In this document: positions 46,390 to 59,501 of the stretch, piece after piece
Layout of the letters: each line of letters begins with the position of its first letter
How positions within the stretch are numbered: the first letter of the stretch is position 1
NCBI GenBank assembly: GCA_965153455.1
Contig: OZ234498.1
Coordinates: 6,014,001-6,078,000, forward strand
From: Sphagnum compactum
Lineage: Eukaryota; Bryophyta; Sphagnopsida; Sphagnales
Direction: 5' to 3'
Length of the DNA: 64,000 nt
Made by a program: the position numbers and the translations under genes
Notes under the pieces: generated by a model
Seen by the model: only the letters and a program-made list of their open reading frames with translations
Told to the model about the DNA's origin: nothing
The model's database searches: none

Positions 46390-49300
46390 TGTTCATAGTA
46401 GACCTCCTACCACATGGGCACCAAACGTCCCATGTCCCCCAACTCATCTCGTTTCATCGAACCTCGTAGTTTTCATCGTCCATTCACTTCATCATGCGAC
46501 ACCACCGATTTATCCTTCATTTTATGCCCCATGCAAACCACAAACCACCCACTAGTTACCCTTTTGATTCTAACAAATCTTACACCACCTACTAGTGCCC
46601 ACTACCGACCTCCAACCTTTCATGTGAATGAGGGGTCCCAACATTACACTTTCCCAAACCCCTTCAATCATGCATACCTAGGACATTTTCCCCCTCCCAT
46701 TCTCTTGGTCCCTACAGTTGGCCTTGATCATACCCCCCAACCTACCCCCATTTCTTCAATACGACTTCAATTTCCACCTAAAGTATTGTGTCCCACCTAT
46801 GGGCATCAATTTACTAGTCAAGAGTTAACTTGTCATCAACATCTTTGTCAGACATCTGATTCATCCAATCCAAACCTTTATGATCATCCTAACCCAATAC
46901 CTTCATTTACTCCCATTCCACCTGCATCAGCTTGGACTTGGGTTTCAACATTAGGTGTCTTCGAGTCCTTTCATTTAGCCCTTTGTTGTCTTCGTTTGTA
47001 TAATCACATCCCCATCGTTCTACGGTGTGATGTACAAGTGACATTTTGTTTTCCATTGGATAAGTTAGCGCAAGACCTGTATAATGTGCAACTTGGCATT
47101 TGCTCTTCCTACTACCCCAATGGTGTTTCGTTTTGCCTCTTCATGGCCGGGCAACAAGCCATAGGGAAATCTAGATTCCACTCGAACGTTTTCTAGTAGG
47201 CAATTGGAAAAATTTGCAGGAGGAGTTTTTTTTGGTGGGCCCAAACTTTGTTGACTAGTTCGAGCTCCATCCTTTTTCCCCAACATGATCCTTCAATTCA
47301 CAAACATTTGTTCCGCAGTTTAATCCTTGGCCATGCAAGGAAATATTCTTGGGCAACTTGTGCTTTGGCACCATTTTCTCTCGCACCCACATCCTCCGAC
47401 ACCACCTCAACTCTCATCACATTACACACCCAAATCAGATGGCTACTTTATGCTTTTCCTTGAAAATTACGAACTAGACTAGGACCTCGAGCTTTTTTCC
47501 AATTCCTTCAAGTTGGTGTTCCAACATATGTCGCATTTATCAGCAAGTGGTCCTTCTACGATGGTTTTTGAACACCTTTGGGATTGTTTTCACCTTGAAG
47601 ATTTAATGAATGGATTCCTTCAGTTGTTCGAACCTTGTTTTCATATTGCACAGGGTCACATTCCACCCCAAATTGCACATGTCCTTGGAGCGGCCCACCT
47701 CTTAGCCATGACCAAACCTTCAGGTGGAGTTCGTCCCATTGTAGTGGGGGAACCATTGTATCAACTCACAAGCCGCGTTTTATGTCTTCAATTCTGTGAA
47801 GCTTTTGCAACACACTTTTCCCCACACCAATTTGGAGTTGCAACTAAGGGTGGTTGTGAAACAATAGTCCACAACATTAGATACACCCTAGACCTTCACC
47901 CCGACTGGGTTGTTCTTCAATTGGATGTAGTAAACGCCTTTAATTCAATGTCAAGAGGGGTCATATTTCAAGAATTTTATGTAGTAGGTGGGGACATCAT
48001 ATAACTCATCCCATTTGTTTTTGCATTTTATGCATTCGAGTCTCTTTTCTGTTATAGTCATTATAATCGTGAAGGTGATGTCACAATCATCCCATCTCCC
48101 ATGGGGATTTGTCAAGGTGATCCTTTGGGGGGCACTATTTGTTTTAACCCATTTTAGGGCTTTACATTTTACAACTAGTCATTTCTCCTCTTATTTATTT
48201 CCATCCATTGTAAACAACACTCACATCATAGGTCCCCTTTTAATTGTATCATTTTCTTATGAACACTTTTAGACCGAACCTTATGCGATAAGTTTTTCCA
48301 TCCAACTTTAGAAATGTGTTACATGGTCAGCTTCTGGTTTGCCACCAGACATCAACACCCCATCCTGATTTACCACCCCATTTGAAGGAATTAGAGTCCT
48401 GGGGGTTTCACTGGGCATCGTAACTTTCACATCATCCTTCATCAAAGAAACCCTACTAAAAGATGTTCGACATGTGGACCTTCTCCCTAGAATGGGTGAT
48501 GTTTAGGTGGCCTTTGGAATTCTAATTTGTTGTTTCGTGTAACGCCCATTGTATCTTTTATGATGCACACCTCCATCTTCCACCTTCATAGAGTCCTTTA
48601 TTTCCTTTGATTTGTCCTTCCATAAAATGTTTGGACACCTTTTGGGTCCAAGATCCTTTGATAGCCCTGAAGGACCTTTAGTTCATAAACAAGCTTCCCT
48701 CCCAATAACTTTCGGTGGTGTTGGGTTCATTTGACATCCACCATTGCCCCAATAGCCTATTTAGGGAGTTGGGCCTTTGTCACTTCAGTTATAGCTGTTA
48801 GGTTTATGGTTGATCAACATCCCTTCCTTCTTGAAGCTTTAGCACGAATCAACAACAACATATTTCTTTTCCAACAACACTTCAAGGCGGCATGTGATCT
48901 TTTACCACCTTCAGCCCGTGTGTGTCTTCCTCCATTTGAACAATTCATTGGACAACAAATGGTTCAACTTCAAGATTCCATCTTGGAACATTTGCACAAT
49001 CATACCTTTTCTAACATGTTCTTTGATGGACATTTGAGGCCCATCGTGCTCGAATTTTATCATGTTCTGGCCTAGGGGTAGGCACTTGGCTTATAACTTG
49101 ACTAGTCTTTCTAGCCTTTTGATTACCTTCCCCAATTTTTGGACAACATTTCGTACGTGACTTGGACTACCCCATCCTTCAATTGTAAGCATCCTTCGAT
49201 GTGTGTGCACACATCCCATCGACCCCATGGGTATCCACTTCTTATGTTGTGCTCATGGCAATGAATGCACTAAAACCCATGATGCAATTCACGACACCTT

Positions 49301-50010
49301 TGAGGCCATTGCACAAGATGTTAGTTTTAGGTGGGACATAACAACTACATGCGCTTCCTTCAACCACATTCAATTCCTCTTGTTGAGAAGCCAACATTGT
49401 GTTTACCAAAGATGGCATTCGCACCTTAGCTGGCATTGTCATTGTTGACCCAACATGAGCAGATTTACTTTTTCGATCTTGCGCAATTCAAGGATTTGCT
49501 GCATCAGATGCAACTCAAGCAAAGGAAAGGAGCTATTGCAACCAACACCCCATTAATCAATTCCTCCCTTTAGCAATTGAAGTATTTGGTTGCTTACACA
49601 AACATGTCAACGTGTTTTTACATGATTATGCCAATGCCATTTGGAGCTTGAAGGGGACAGAAGACCCTCATCTTTCTACCTTGGTCATTTTTCTTCGTCA
49701 AAAAATTTTGATCACATTATAAAGGATGTAAGCGTCTTCCATCTTAAGTCGGGCAATAGCTGTAGGCTTACCTACTTCCCAACTTCCACCCCTTCAAGAC
49801 ACACCTCCCATCACCACGGCCGACCTATTGCAAGCTGTCGATTTTTGACATGTAAATATGGTCGACCTTCCACAAGTGGTCGGTTATGGACATACATAGA
49901 TTTTCATAGCAACTTTTAGCCAATTTGTTGTCATGTCACTTCTCCTTTTTCCTTTATTTTACTCCTTTGTACATTTTCTTAATTTAAGATGTGTTTTTTC
50001 ATAAATATTT
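46390..50010 (+). mobile_element. non-LTR retrotransposon, longest copy (copy C)
   Basis: An N-terminal frame (46414-47196) includes a degenerate zinc-finger-like block (CPTYGHQFTSQELTCHQHLC). A second frame (47513-48004) carries the start of the reverse transcriptase: MTKPSGGVRPIVVGEPLYQL, HQFGVATKGGCETIVHN and LQLDVVNAFNSMSRG, with the first catalytic aspartate kept. Downstream frames hold CQGDPLGG-like sequence near 48113, the active-site region as PSIVNNTHIIGP near 48210 (both aspartates changed), a Cys/His block (CTHPIDPMGIHFLCC) at 49206 and a possible restriction-like endonuclease near 49380-49450. Many stops show it is dead. The 3' end matches copies A and B (cctttgtacatttt). The RT call is firm; the C-terminal endonuclease call is inference. 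Confidence 0.78.
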
Positions 50011-51974
50011 ACAAGTTTTTAATTAATTATAAAAGCTTAAAAAACCTTATAAAAGGTGAAAAAGCTTCTATATGTTTAGGACTTCATTGACATTGAATTG
50101 CATTCCAACAACAAAATAAATCTTACTAAAAAAAAATCTCATGCAAAAAATACCTAAAGAATTTTTGGAAGTAAAAGGACACCATGATTGAACAAAGCAC
50201 TTTCAGATTGACAGTGTTTTTTGTTTTTCATGAATTTTTGCAAAGTGGTGAATTTTTTTCTTTTAGAAAACCAAAAAAATAAAAAATAAAAAATAAAAAA
50301 TGACAATTTTGAGGTTTTATTTTCACCTAAGTTTTTAAAAAAAAACATTCAACCACAACTAGACCTAGGCACTAGGTAGGTTGCTGGTGGTAGCAGGACT
50401 TCTGAAAAAAATGCTCAAATACATTTAAAAAAATACCACTCAATGCTAAATCTATCTGGGATCCTAATCAATTGACTTACTTCAAAACTTTGAAAAAAAA
50501 AAGAAAAAAACAAAACCCCTCTTCCTGATAGGTATTCTTCTCTTGTTCAATGATAAAATTAAAAAACAAACTTGAATTTATTTATGTGAAATATGTTGAT
50601 GGGTAGAGGTTAGTAAATTTTTTGCAAGGGGTCAATATTTTAATATATTTAAAATATGAATACTATTAAGATGAATTGATGCATAAATAATAAAACATTT
50701 ATGAAAGGGATGTTTTGAACTCTAATTCTCTACCCATGCCAAGAATCACACTTGCTTTAGAATGTGTAAACTTTGAATTGAATTATTCATTTTGTAATCC
50801 ATATGTTAATGGGTAAATTGGGTCATATTTCTAACTAAGGCTTTGAGTAAAGATAAAATGGGTGTAAAAGACTTAAGCTCTTAGAGATTAATTAACATAG
50901 GAAACTTGAAGTTGATTCATTAGTTGTTGTTTGATAATTGAGCATGACCAATCAAGCTTCATGATCTATATTATGAAGGCTTGCACCAAACACTTATAGG
51001 GCTGGAACATGTAGCCCTTGGGATGGATGAAGTCAATAGGATAGAACCCACTATTAAGGAGTGTGTTGCTCACAAGCCCATAAAGCACTTGGAGGAATTT
51101 CTTAGAGTATCTAAAAAGAGCACCTTATGTCTGTGAACATTCCTCCATAAAAGAAGAGGGATCTTACACCTCTAAGTAGGTGCTTTGGGAGTATCCCCAC
51201 TCTAGGGTTTTGTTTCCCTCTTTGGTAGTAGGTAAAATTTGCTATTAATGTAATGTTCTCGTCTTTTCAATCGATGTTTTTATTTTGAACTTTTTCAAGT
51301 TGCTTGAATGGTCACATATCCAAAGATAATATAACAAATGTGGCTATTTTTCTAGTAGTCAAGGAGTAAAATTAGGTGGCAACAAAATTTGTTTATGGGG
51401 TTGCTTTGAAGGAATAGATTTTTTGCTTCGCTTAGAAATATTTCTGAATGGGGGATGTTTTTTCTTCATGTCTAGAGGAGACCATTTCTTTTGTTGACTC
51501 AAATTATTGCCTATTTGAAGAAAATTATGAGAGGTTTCTAGCAACATACAAAAGTTGCAACCACACAGATTAGAGCCAAGAGAACACAAATTAGTTACAT
51601 AGGTGAGGTTACAAAACACACAAAAACACATGCAATTATGGAGGAATTGAACTTCAGCCCTAAGTAGGACGTTGCCCTTTGCAATAGAATTAATTTGCAC
51701 ACTACCTATGTACAACTAAGTACATTGCTCAAAAATGAAACTAGGAGTTTTTAATTCTTTGTGTTGTGTCATTCAAACTTTTTCATTCTTGGAACTTGCA
51801 AGCCACATATTTGGGCTAAGTGTGCTTAAACATTAATAGAAAAATAACAAAAGTCAGGGCATAAAAAAACAAGCATAATTAAAAAAAAAGAAGTTGAAGG
51901 AGGTAGATTCTGCAAATGAACATTGAACAATAACAAAATTTCAAGTTTCAATTTGCATGGCAATCATTGTAGAA
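50011..51974. other. AT-rich stretch, no gene seen
   Basis: Open frames up to 118 codons (51359-51715, minus) show no convincing motif, though that frame could be further decayed sequence of the adjacent hAT-like remnant. A/T runs are frequent near 50260-50340. Confidence 0.45.
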
Positions 51975-53330
51975 TCACTAAATGATAAGACTTGTTAACT
52001 TAAAATATTTAGGGATCTTTTTTGTTAGCAAGGTTGAACTTGAAAGATTTAACCACAACTTGTTAATATAATTCACATTATGGGGTTTTTTTATGGCTTT
52101 CTTGGAATTGTTTGACATGGTGAATTTGAATAATGATGCTTGCAAGTTGAAATTGTATGAATTTAATATTCCTAACAATGCCACATCTCCCACTTTCTTG
52201 GGTTGGCAGTAATTGCCCCTAATAAACCTCCAAGTACAACAAATTGAAAGATTTTACAACATTGGACTGCTTCCAATACTAAAAGAAATTAACTCCCAAA
52301 GCATCCACGAACATTTGAATTGGAAATCAAGCTTCAAGCTCAACAACTAAAGCCCTTATGGCTTGCAAGGATTGTAACTTCATATTTGCTACCACTCTAT
52401 TGCACATAGGTTCCCTAGTTACATGAACTATAGTCCCAACATACTAATTGTGATGTTTGGACCAAATAGCTTAGCAATTCATCTCAACTGTGAAATGGTC
52501 AATCTTGGTAGAAAGGTCCATAATGCACACATCATAAGAAGCCTAAGGCTTCTAACTTTTGCAAAACAATTAAATGCAAGAAATTGGGAAAACATAAGAC
52601 AATTTTTGAGGTCAAAATATAAGAGATGTATGTCACCTTGACACATTTTCATTTTTGCAACAAAATCACATATAAACATCACATAGATGGCTGAACTTGA
52701 TTAATAAATGCACCATTTCAAGCAAAGGAATCAATTAAGCCAGAGCCAACATAACCTCCACATTGAACAATTCAAGTAACTTTTTGCTCACTTGGAAAAT
52801 CAATTGCCATTTTCATAAGCAAGAGCTTATTTTTGTTGAACGTCCATGACCCTTTTTCCTAGGCTTGACAAGCTTATTTAAATGAGTCTTGATGTTTCTA
52901 AAAAATGTGTTGCCCTTGGCTTGCAACAATTTTGCAAACTTTTGAAATTAATATGCTTCTTTGAACTTTTGCAAAGATAAATGTATAGTGATTACAAGCT
53001 TGACACCATTGCATGCTTGTTCAATGTTTGAATTACCAAGTTAATGCATCATGCCATGCAATGAACACCCACTAGAAATGAGGCATACTTTTCTTGGAGT
53101 TGCAAAATTACTCCAATTTGTATCCCCTAGAAAATCCCACTCCATCAACCCCAAAACTCACCAAGCACCTTACTAATCCTTCCCATGTTAGGCCACCATT
53201 GATAATTAGTAATTTGTCCCTCAAGCTTGAACTACAGCATATGTGGTAAAGCATAAGATTGTACACAACAAAACACCAAAAAAAACACAAGATTCAATGG
53301 CTCCCAAGTTCCAAGTACTAACTCCAATCA
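51975..53330 (-). pseudogene. decayed hAT-like transposase, copy 3 (partial)
   Basis: Read on the minus strand, three blocks follow the family order. LVSFGVDGVGFSRG near 53150 is followed by a block close to HCMA near 53060, with a stop directly after it where copy 2 reads HR. VYVMFICDFVAKMKMCQGDI near 52690-52620 matches VFVCDYIATIKIYFGQLY of copy 1. ASLFKFTMSNNSKKAIKKPH, NVNYINKLWL and KKIPKYFKL near 52150-51990 match the region just before the C-terminal dimerisation block of related transposases. The last block is missing, so the copy is truncated as well as broken. Confidence 0.6.
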
Positions 53331-53440
53331 TTCATTTTCACTCCTACAAACCATAACAAACTCAAAAAAAAAGAACCTTGCAAAGTACATCTTATAAAGA
53401 GTTTGAATATAACTTTCTTAGTTGGGAAATTGGGAATTAC

Positions 53441-53580
53441 TAGAGCTTGGGATTTGAGAAAAGTAGTTGCAAATTGTGGCAAGAATTGCTGGAGCTTGGT
53501 ATTCGAAAAAAATGATTGCAAATTATGGCAAGAATGCTAGAGCTTGGGATTTGAGAAAAATGGTTGCAAATTGTAACTTG
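53441..53580. repeat. 48-49 bp tandem repeat, three units
   Basis: The word gagcttgg recurs at 53443, 53492 and 53540. Each unit continues with (g/t)atttgagaaaa and ttgcaaatt(g/a)tggcaagaat. The array lies just outside the N-terminal side of the copy 3 transposase remnant. Confidence 0.8.
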
Positions 53581-55204
53581 CCATTACTAGAGGGGGTGTT
53601 GTGCACTACCGTATAATCTAGATGCCTAGTTGTTTACAACAACACATCAACATAAACTCTTACTAAGCAAGCACAGATAAAGTCGAGTAAAACATTGTGT
53701 GAACAAGTATTGTAAACAATATTCTAAAATTTTCCATTCTTATTTGGAACAAGTTCATTTCAATGGAATTTACTCCCATTGTAGGTGGCAGCTATGACTT
53801 TTGTCCAAGTAGCTGCCTCTGCTTTCAAACTTGTCATGTTGACTGCTAGAAATGCATCATGAAAATATTCAAATACATGTTTAGGTAGTTACATTCAGTA
53901 GAAGAATTATGAGTTAGAAGAATCGACAATTGAAGTCAATTCACAATTGAATTGTGACATTTGATTTGTGTTTGAAGCAGAAATTTTCAAGAAAGGACAC
54001 ATTGAGTATTGTGCATAAAAAGTACATATTTTCCCTTGGTTTGGATCAATGTTCTTTTTGTTTTTCAGTCTTATGATTTAGCAGATTCAGTTGTAAGTAA
54101 GCATCTAATAGGAAAGATCTCTCATTAATTAGCAAAACATTTTTTACAAACTGTCCAGACTGTTGAAATGTGAAGAGTTATTTCAAATTAGAAACTTGCA
54201 TCACAAACATCCTTTCAAAAAACCTTTAAATATGACATGAAATTTCCAATAAAAATAATACTCTCTGTTACATTAGTGCGAAAAATTACACCACAAAAAA
54301 TAGGAGGGGGGGGCTAATTTGGATGGTCCTTATGTAGCCTGCAGGCATGAGATCTAACCTCCCTTGCTTCCATTTGCTGCTTGATGACTTCCGGGGGTAC
54401 CAGAATTTGGCTAATAATGTGATGTTCTGAATAGCAGCTGCATAGAGGACTGATCCATAAGCATCCTGGACAAGTTCATAGTTGTCAAGAATGACATGAT
54501 ATATTATGTCATTTGTGGTATCACATCACATAAATTAGTCTATTCAGGTGCATTCACACCTAATGTTATGTCGGTGTTAAGTGAAAATCTAGGTGGCATC
54601 TTAGGTGGTACCCAATGTTAAATGGGTGATTGTTTAATTTAAGTGAACGTTAACTTTAATATAAAGTCTTCGTGATAAATAAGTTTAGGTTCAAAATGAC
54701 TAGCTTGGTGTTAAGGGACTTAATACTAGAGTCCTTACCACCGTGTGAATGCACCTTAGTGTCCTAATGTCATATATGATGATTCATGACTTAATATCCT
54801 GAAATGAAATTCCTAAAATATTCTGTAAAATAATAATTATATTACAAAATGTGAATGCCAACTTTTGCCATAAAAAAGTGTCCATGAGCTACAAGAGGAA
54901 AACTTTACAAATTTGTATTTTGTTGGAACTAGATTCCTCCTTCTTTGTGTTATATGGTGCCCTCCATTGTCATAATAACTGTTATCACTCTACCTAATTC
55001 CAAAGTCTCAAGAGCAAGGAAATAATTGAGCATTTAAATTTTATGTTCATTGAATAGGGAAATGATGTAATAGCTATTAAATCAAATCAAATCAACAGAG
55101 TAAGCAAATTATCTTTTGTCAATACTTCTTGTTGATTTGGTTTACTTTGTTGATCAGCTCTATCTGAATCTAGTGCACAAAGAACTTTATCATGTATTCT
55201 GGGC
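53581..55204. other. intergenic sequence, no gene seen
   Basis: No coding signal was seen. A poly-G run lies near 54307. A loosely palindromic stretch lies near 54490-54530 (gacatgatatattatgtca). Confidence 0.5.
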
Positions 55205-55370
55205 ACATTCACACTTGGGGTACTTCTTGGACACATGACATGAAGCCCGGATTTCAACACTTGGGTCCAAAATCAGAAAATGCTTTCACAGTTGGGGTAC
55301 TATTCAGACACATGAGTAGAACATACAAGTACAGGATTTGAATACTTGGGTTCAAAAACAGAAAAAATAG
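55205..55370. repeat. two-unit tandem duplication (~77-85 bp)
   Basis: Phrases ttggggtac, gacacatga, ggatttcaacacttgggtcc and aaaatcagaaaa recur as ttggggtac, gacacatga, ggatttgaatacttgggttc and aaaaacagaaaa. The step widens from 77 to 85 bases because of an indel. Confidence 0.7.
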
Positions 55371-56769
55371 TGCTTCTATGGACAACTTTATATGTTTGTT
55401 TTGCATGCTGATTTCTTGCACATTTTTGGGGTTTATCACAGTGGTGGTTATTGTCTTCCATAATGAGAGCATAAGTGGCATACTAGTCCTAGAATTGTCC
55501 AGAATGCAAGATGCTGCTTCAACAGACGCAATTCTCATGGATTTGATTCACTTTCTACCTGAAGTTTTTAGTTATATACTTGAATCCAAGCTGCTCAAGA
55601 GGAGGCTATAGAATTTATCCAAGCTCAAAAGGAGTTAAGTAATTATACAAACCCAAGCTGAATCTGAGAAGATTATAGTACAAATCCAAGCTGCTGAAGA
55701 GGTTAATATAGCTGGAATCTTGATGAGGACTGCTAATTCCATTTCTTCTTGGTGCTCATGGATCTGAGTTAGGCTGCACAATGTGATCACTAAAACAGAT
55801 TCTACCTGCCTTCGAGTCTGTGGCATTGTCAAAGAGTATTCAGGTCAACTGTTCACCAAGAAAAACAACATCACATTCTGGAATCTGGATTAATTGTCAA
55901 ACCTGCAATTCTTGTGTAGTCCCTAAGGGTGCACACGAGGAACTTCATAAAACAATGCCGTACCTCCCGGACAAGTTTCACAAACAGCACTGCATATATT
56001 AAGACTTGGGTGATATGAATCTGCAACAATAAAATTGTGCAGTACACACTTGGAAGTCTAGCAAATTTAGGTAGATTTATTAATTTCCGAAGATGTCATT
56101 TCAAGCAAGTACCATGAGCTGCATGCAGCTGGTTTGGTGGCTGAAGATTAGTTTTTTGCACGTATTTTTTGTTGAATCTCCGTACTATCTGAGTTCTGAC
56201 TATGTTACTTCGCAGCTAGAAAGTAGTGCAGCTCCAAATTTTGGATCTTGAGCTTCTGACAGAATGTTTCGATGTTGTGGCTGGTGCAGCACATGTCGAT
56301 CAAGCTGGCGATATAGTTCAAACTCTAACAAACTCCCAGCAGCGCTCTTATTGTATATATGATCTAGAGGCCGAGAAAGTCGATGGGCATTCGAATTCGT
56401 ATTCGAACCTGCAAGAAAAAATGCCATTAATCATGAGTTATTGAGAATTCTGCAAACTAATCTAGTCTGCTAACTGGAATAGCTCTGAATGAGATATCAC
56501 TAATCTAGCTTCTGGAATGATCGTGACATTTTTTGGATTGCAGAGCTACTAGATACATGAATATTAGTCTAGCTTCTGAAATCTTTGGAGATCATGTGCA
56601 AACAAGTCGGCGGCTATGATTTGAGGTATGTCGGATTCAGAGTTTTTGGAATGTAGAGCTTAGAATTGCATTCTAGTGCACTTGTAGAGTCTTTGAACAT
56701 GTGCATCAACTACAGGTCTGAAATTTAATTCCAAATATGGAGTACCGATGCCTTGCCTGTTGTCTGCGT
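55371..56769. other. 3' flank of the glycine-rich protein gene; nothing else recognised
   Basis: The first several hundred bases left of 56770 may be the 3' untranslated region of the minus-strand gene. Small open frames on both strands show no motif. A few imperfect repeats of the phrase ccaagctg lie at 55590-55700. Confidence 0.45.
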
Positions 56770-58416
56770 TTACGGGTGGCTGGGAGTTGTACCACCGCCT
56801 CCATCACCGCCTCCACCACCCCCTCCACTGCTGTGAGATCCTCCTCCTCCTCCTCCCCCACCACCACCCCCTGAAGCACCCCCTCCTCCCCCTCCCCCAC
56901 CACCTGAAGCACCCCCTCCTCCGCCTCCGCCACCACCTGAAGCACCTCCACCTCCGCCTCCCCCTCCTCCTGCAGACCCGCCTCCTCCTCCGCCACCGCC
57001 CCCTCCACCGCTGTGAGATCCACCTCCGCCTCCTCCGCCCCCACCACCGCCTGAATTACTTCCTCCTCCTCCGCCTCCACCACCGCCTGAAGCTCCTCCT
57101 CCTCCTCCACCACCGCCCCCTCCACCGCTCTTAGATCCCCCTCCACCTCCACCACCTCCACCACCCCCTGAATTAGAACCCCCTCCTCCGCCTCCACCAC
57201 CTCCACCTGAGTTAGAACCCCCTCCTCCGCCTCCACCACCTCCACCTGAGTTAGAACCCCCTCCTCCGCCTCCACCACCCCCTCCGCCCGAATGAGAACC
57301 CCCTCCTCCGCCTCCACCACCCCCTCCGCCCGAATGAGAACCCCCTCCTCCGCCTCCCCCACCGCCTCCTCCGCCTCCACCTCCCCCACCGCCTCCTCCA
57401 CCACCCCCACCAGGTCTAGGACCGCCACCATGCCTTAGCCACCACGGCCACCCACCCTTAACGTTATTTCTCGCGCCTCCTCCTCCTCCGCCGCCTTCTC
57501 CACCTACAATGTATATATTCAAATTGAACCCGTTAAGACAGCATTAGCAGAAGGAGTAGTTGGAGCGATCCCATGTCTCTGCTCAGCAGCTATACAGACA
57601 CACCATGTTCTGTTTCTCTGTCGACTAGTTGACATAGGTCATCAAGAGATCAAGGGATCATCATGTACACTTACCTAACAGTCTGCCCATTTTTTCTTCG
57701 CCCGCAATATCAGTGGTCTTCCATCGATCATTACTGGATTCATCTCCGGCTCCTTCCTGCTAGGAATCAGTGCCAGGAGCTGTTAGAAGCTTGAAACGCG
57801 TCTCATTGGCAATGTAAATTCTGAACTCATTGTGGTTTGCAATACTGAAGATTCAGGGACTACAGCTGATCTAGAACAAAGGACACTGGCAGCTAGCTCG
57901 CTAGTGCACCTGTTCTAACAATGCCATTGGGCTGATCACGACTACAGATAGCTAGCTGACGAGGTGTTCATTACTACTTTCTTCTCTGTTTCAACTCGAG
58001 CTGATTGCAGCTTCCCTAGTCCTGCATGAGGTGCACATCAAACTAGCTCGAACCTGCATGCAGGTATTGGAAGTGCAGATACATATCATGATCTGCAAAT
58101 ATCTCTCAAATTTCGCAACCAGCGCCACTAGTCACCGGCTAGCATATTCACGCGGATCGACAGCATTCTCACGACTCACCTCAGAGGACTCGAGTGTGCG
58201 TCTCTCATGATCAGCAAATTCGTCAGACTCAGACAGTAGTTGTCGCCCCTCGCCACGGATTGGCCTACTAGTTACTGGCACCACGAAAGCATGGCACAAA
58301 AGCAGAACCACAACGAACAAACTCAGAGCTCCAAGTAGACCTGCTGCAGGAGCTCTACTACTAGACCCACGAACTGCACCCTGCATTCTCCTCACCATGT
58401 TGACTACTCCACACAC
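56770..58416 (-). CDS. secreted or wall-associated glycine-rich protein
   Basis: Three exons on the minus strand, 58416-58180, 57756-57675 and 57503-56770, give 350 codons plus TAA; phases (0, then 1) agree at both joins. Donors are GAG|GTGAGT and TTAG|GTAAGT. Residues 1-25 are basic and polar, and about 26-48 form one hydrophobic segment (LLGALSLFVVVLLLCHAFVV). This fits a long signal peptide or type II signal anchor. An acidic, RR-containing stretch follows (GEGRQLLSESDEFADHERR). Exon 2 encodes a short polar linker. Exon 3 is almost all glycine, punctuated by SHSGG, SNSGG, SKSGG and ASGG. Plant glycine-rich proteins of this build are usually extracellular or wall components; no RNA-binding or Cys-rich domain is seen, and the exact role is unknown. 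The second ATG (codon 7) could also be used. Confidence 0.82.
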
Positions 58417-58490
58417 AACCCAGATACCGAAAGTTCAGAAGAAGAAGAACAACCACAACACTGAGATACTAGTTCCCTGCAGTATCCTCC

Positions 58491-58497
58491 TTTTATA
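58491..58497 (-). promoter_or_regulatory. TATA box of the glycine-rich protein gene
   Basis: The minus strand reads CTATAAAAGG here, 75 bases before the start codon. A leader of roughly 40-45 bases would result, which suits a plant core promoter. Confidence 0.7.
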
Positions 58498-58499
58498 GC

Positions 58500-59501
58500 T
58501 CTTGCCGGATCCTGAGCTTTTTCTTTTTCGTTGCTAAAACATTGAACCAAAAAATCAAGGATCACTCACTAGTCTGAGCATGATTCGTTATAATTTAAGT
58601 AATTAATTCTATTAATTGTGGTTCTAGTAATTTCTTCCCAAGAAGATTGTCAACGGCACCACAAAATCCTGAAGAATACAAACAGATCTAGTTGCCATAA
58701 GCGGCTAGTGAATGATCCAGGCCATAAATGCACAGCAGTAGCAGCAAAGGGTGATCTAGAGTCAACTACTGGAAGCAGCATCAGCAGCAGCAGCAGCTGA
58801 TCCATGGATTATCTAGAGTCAACTACTGGAAGCTAGCATGCACCTAGCTAGCTAGTGGGCGGTTGACATGATGATGATGAGGAGTTGACTTTGATGAGGA
58901 CTAGTCTCGACGTCGCTGGTGGCAGCTGCTTGTACAAGTTGGATCATTTGATGTCCTGTGGAACTACTACTACCAGTTACTACCTGCTGATCATGAACAT
59001 CTGCGCGCGAGTCACGACGAGATTGCATTTAACAACCGGGTCTGCAGCCGGCGCACACTTGGGATCCATCTTTCGTTCGCCGGATCATCGCAGACCAAGC
59101 TGCAGTATCTGCAAACTTAATTTTTTTCATTATTATTAAATTCCCATGAGCTGGCCCATTCCCGATCATCATCATCATCATCATAATTATATGTAGATGT
59201 GCACGTAGCTAATTCTGGAAAATTGTAGGTCCGACGACTGTGCAACTGCAGCGACAAATTGCAATTACTAGTTGCGTTGAAAATTGGACTCCTCGACAGC
59301 TCCAAAGAAAGCACCTGATCAGTCCTCGATGTCCTCGGAAGTAACTGAATCCTCGATCTAATAATTAAGCACCAGCTGATGAGTCTTCGATCTCGACAAA
59401 CACGCGCCTGCGGCAACGTTGAAAAGAAAATTCAGAAATTCAAAACACTTTATCTATGTAGCAGCTACTATCCAAACCAAGGGGTGTGTCACTCACACTG
59501 T
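58500..59501. other. upstream region of the glycine-rich gene; no second gene seen
   Basis: The sequence is less AT-rich than average, with small repeats: ctagagtcaactactggaagc occurs at 58757 and again near 58811, and gctagctag-type words are common. CAT/TCA trinucleotide runs lie at 59167-59183. No motif-bearing frame was found. Confidence 0.45.

Noticed and set aside
56706-57431. Long open frames overlapping the glycine-rich exon on both strands (Val/Glu-rich on the minus strand; His/Leu-rich on the plus strand)
   Set aside because: They are shifted readings of the same GGN-rich repeat, have no splice-supported start, and disappear outside the low-complexity stretch.
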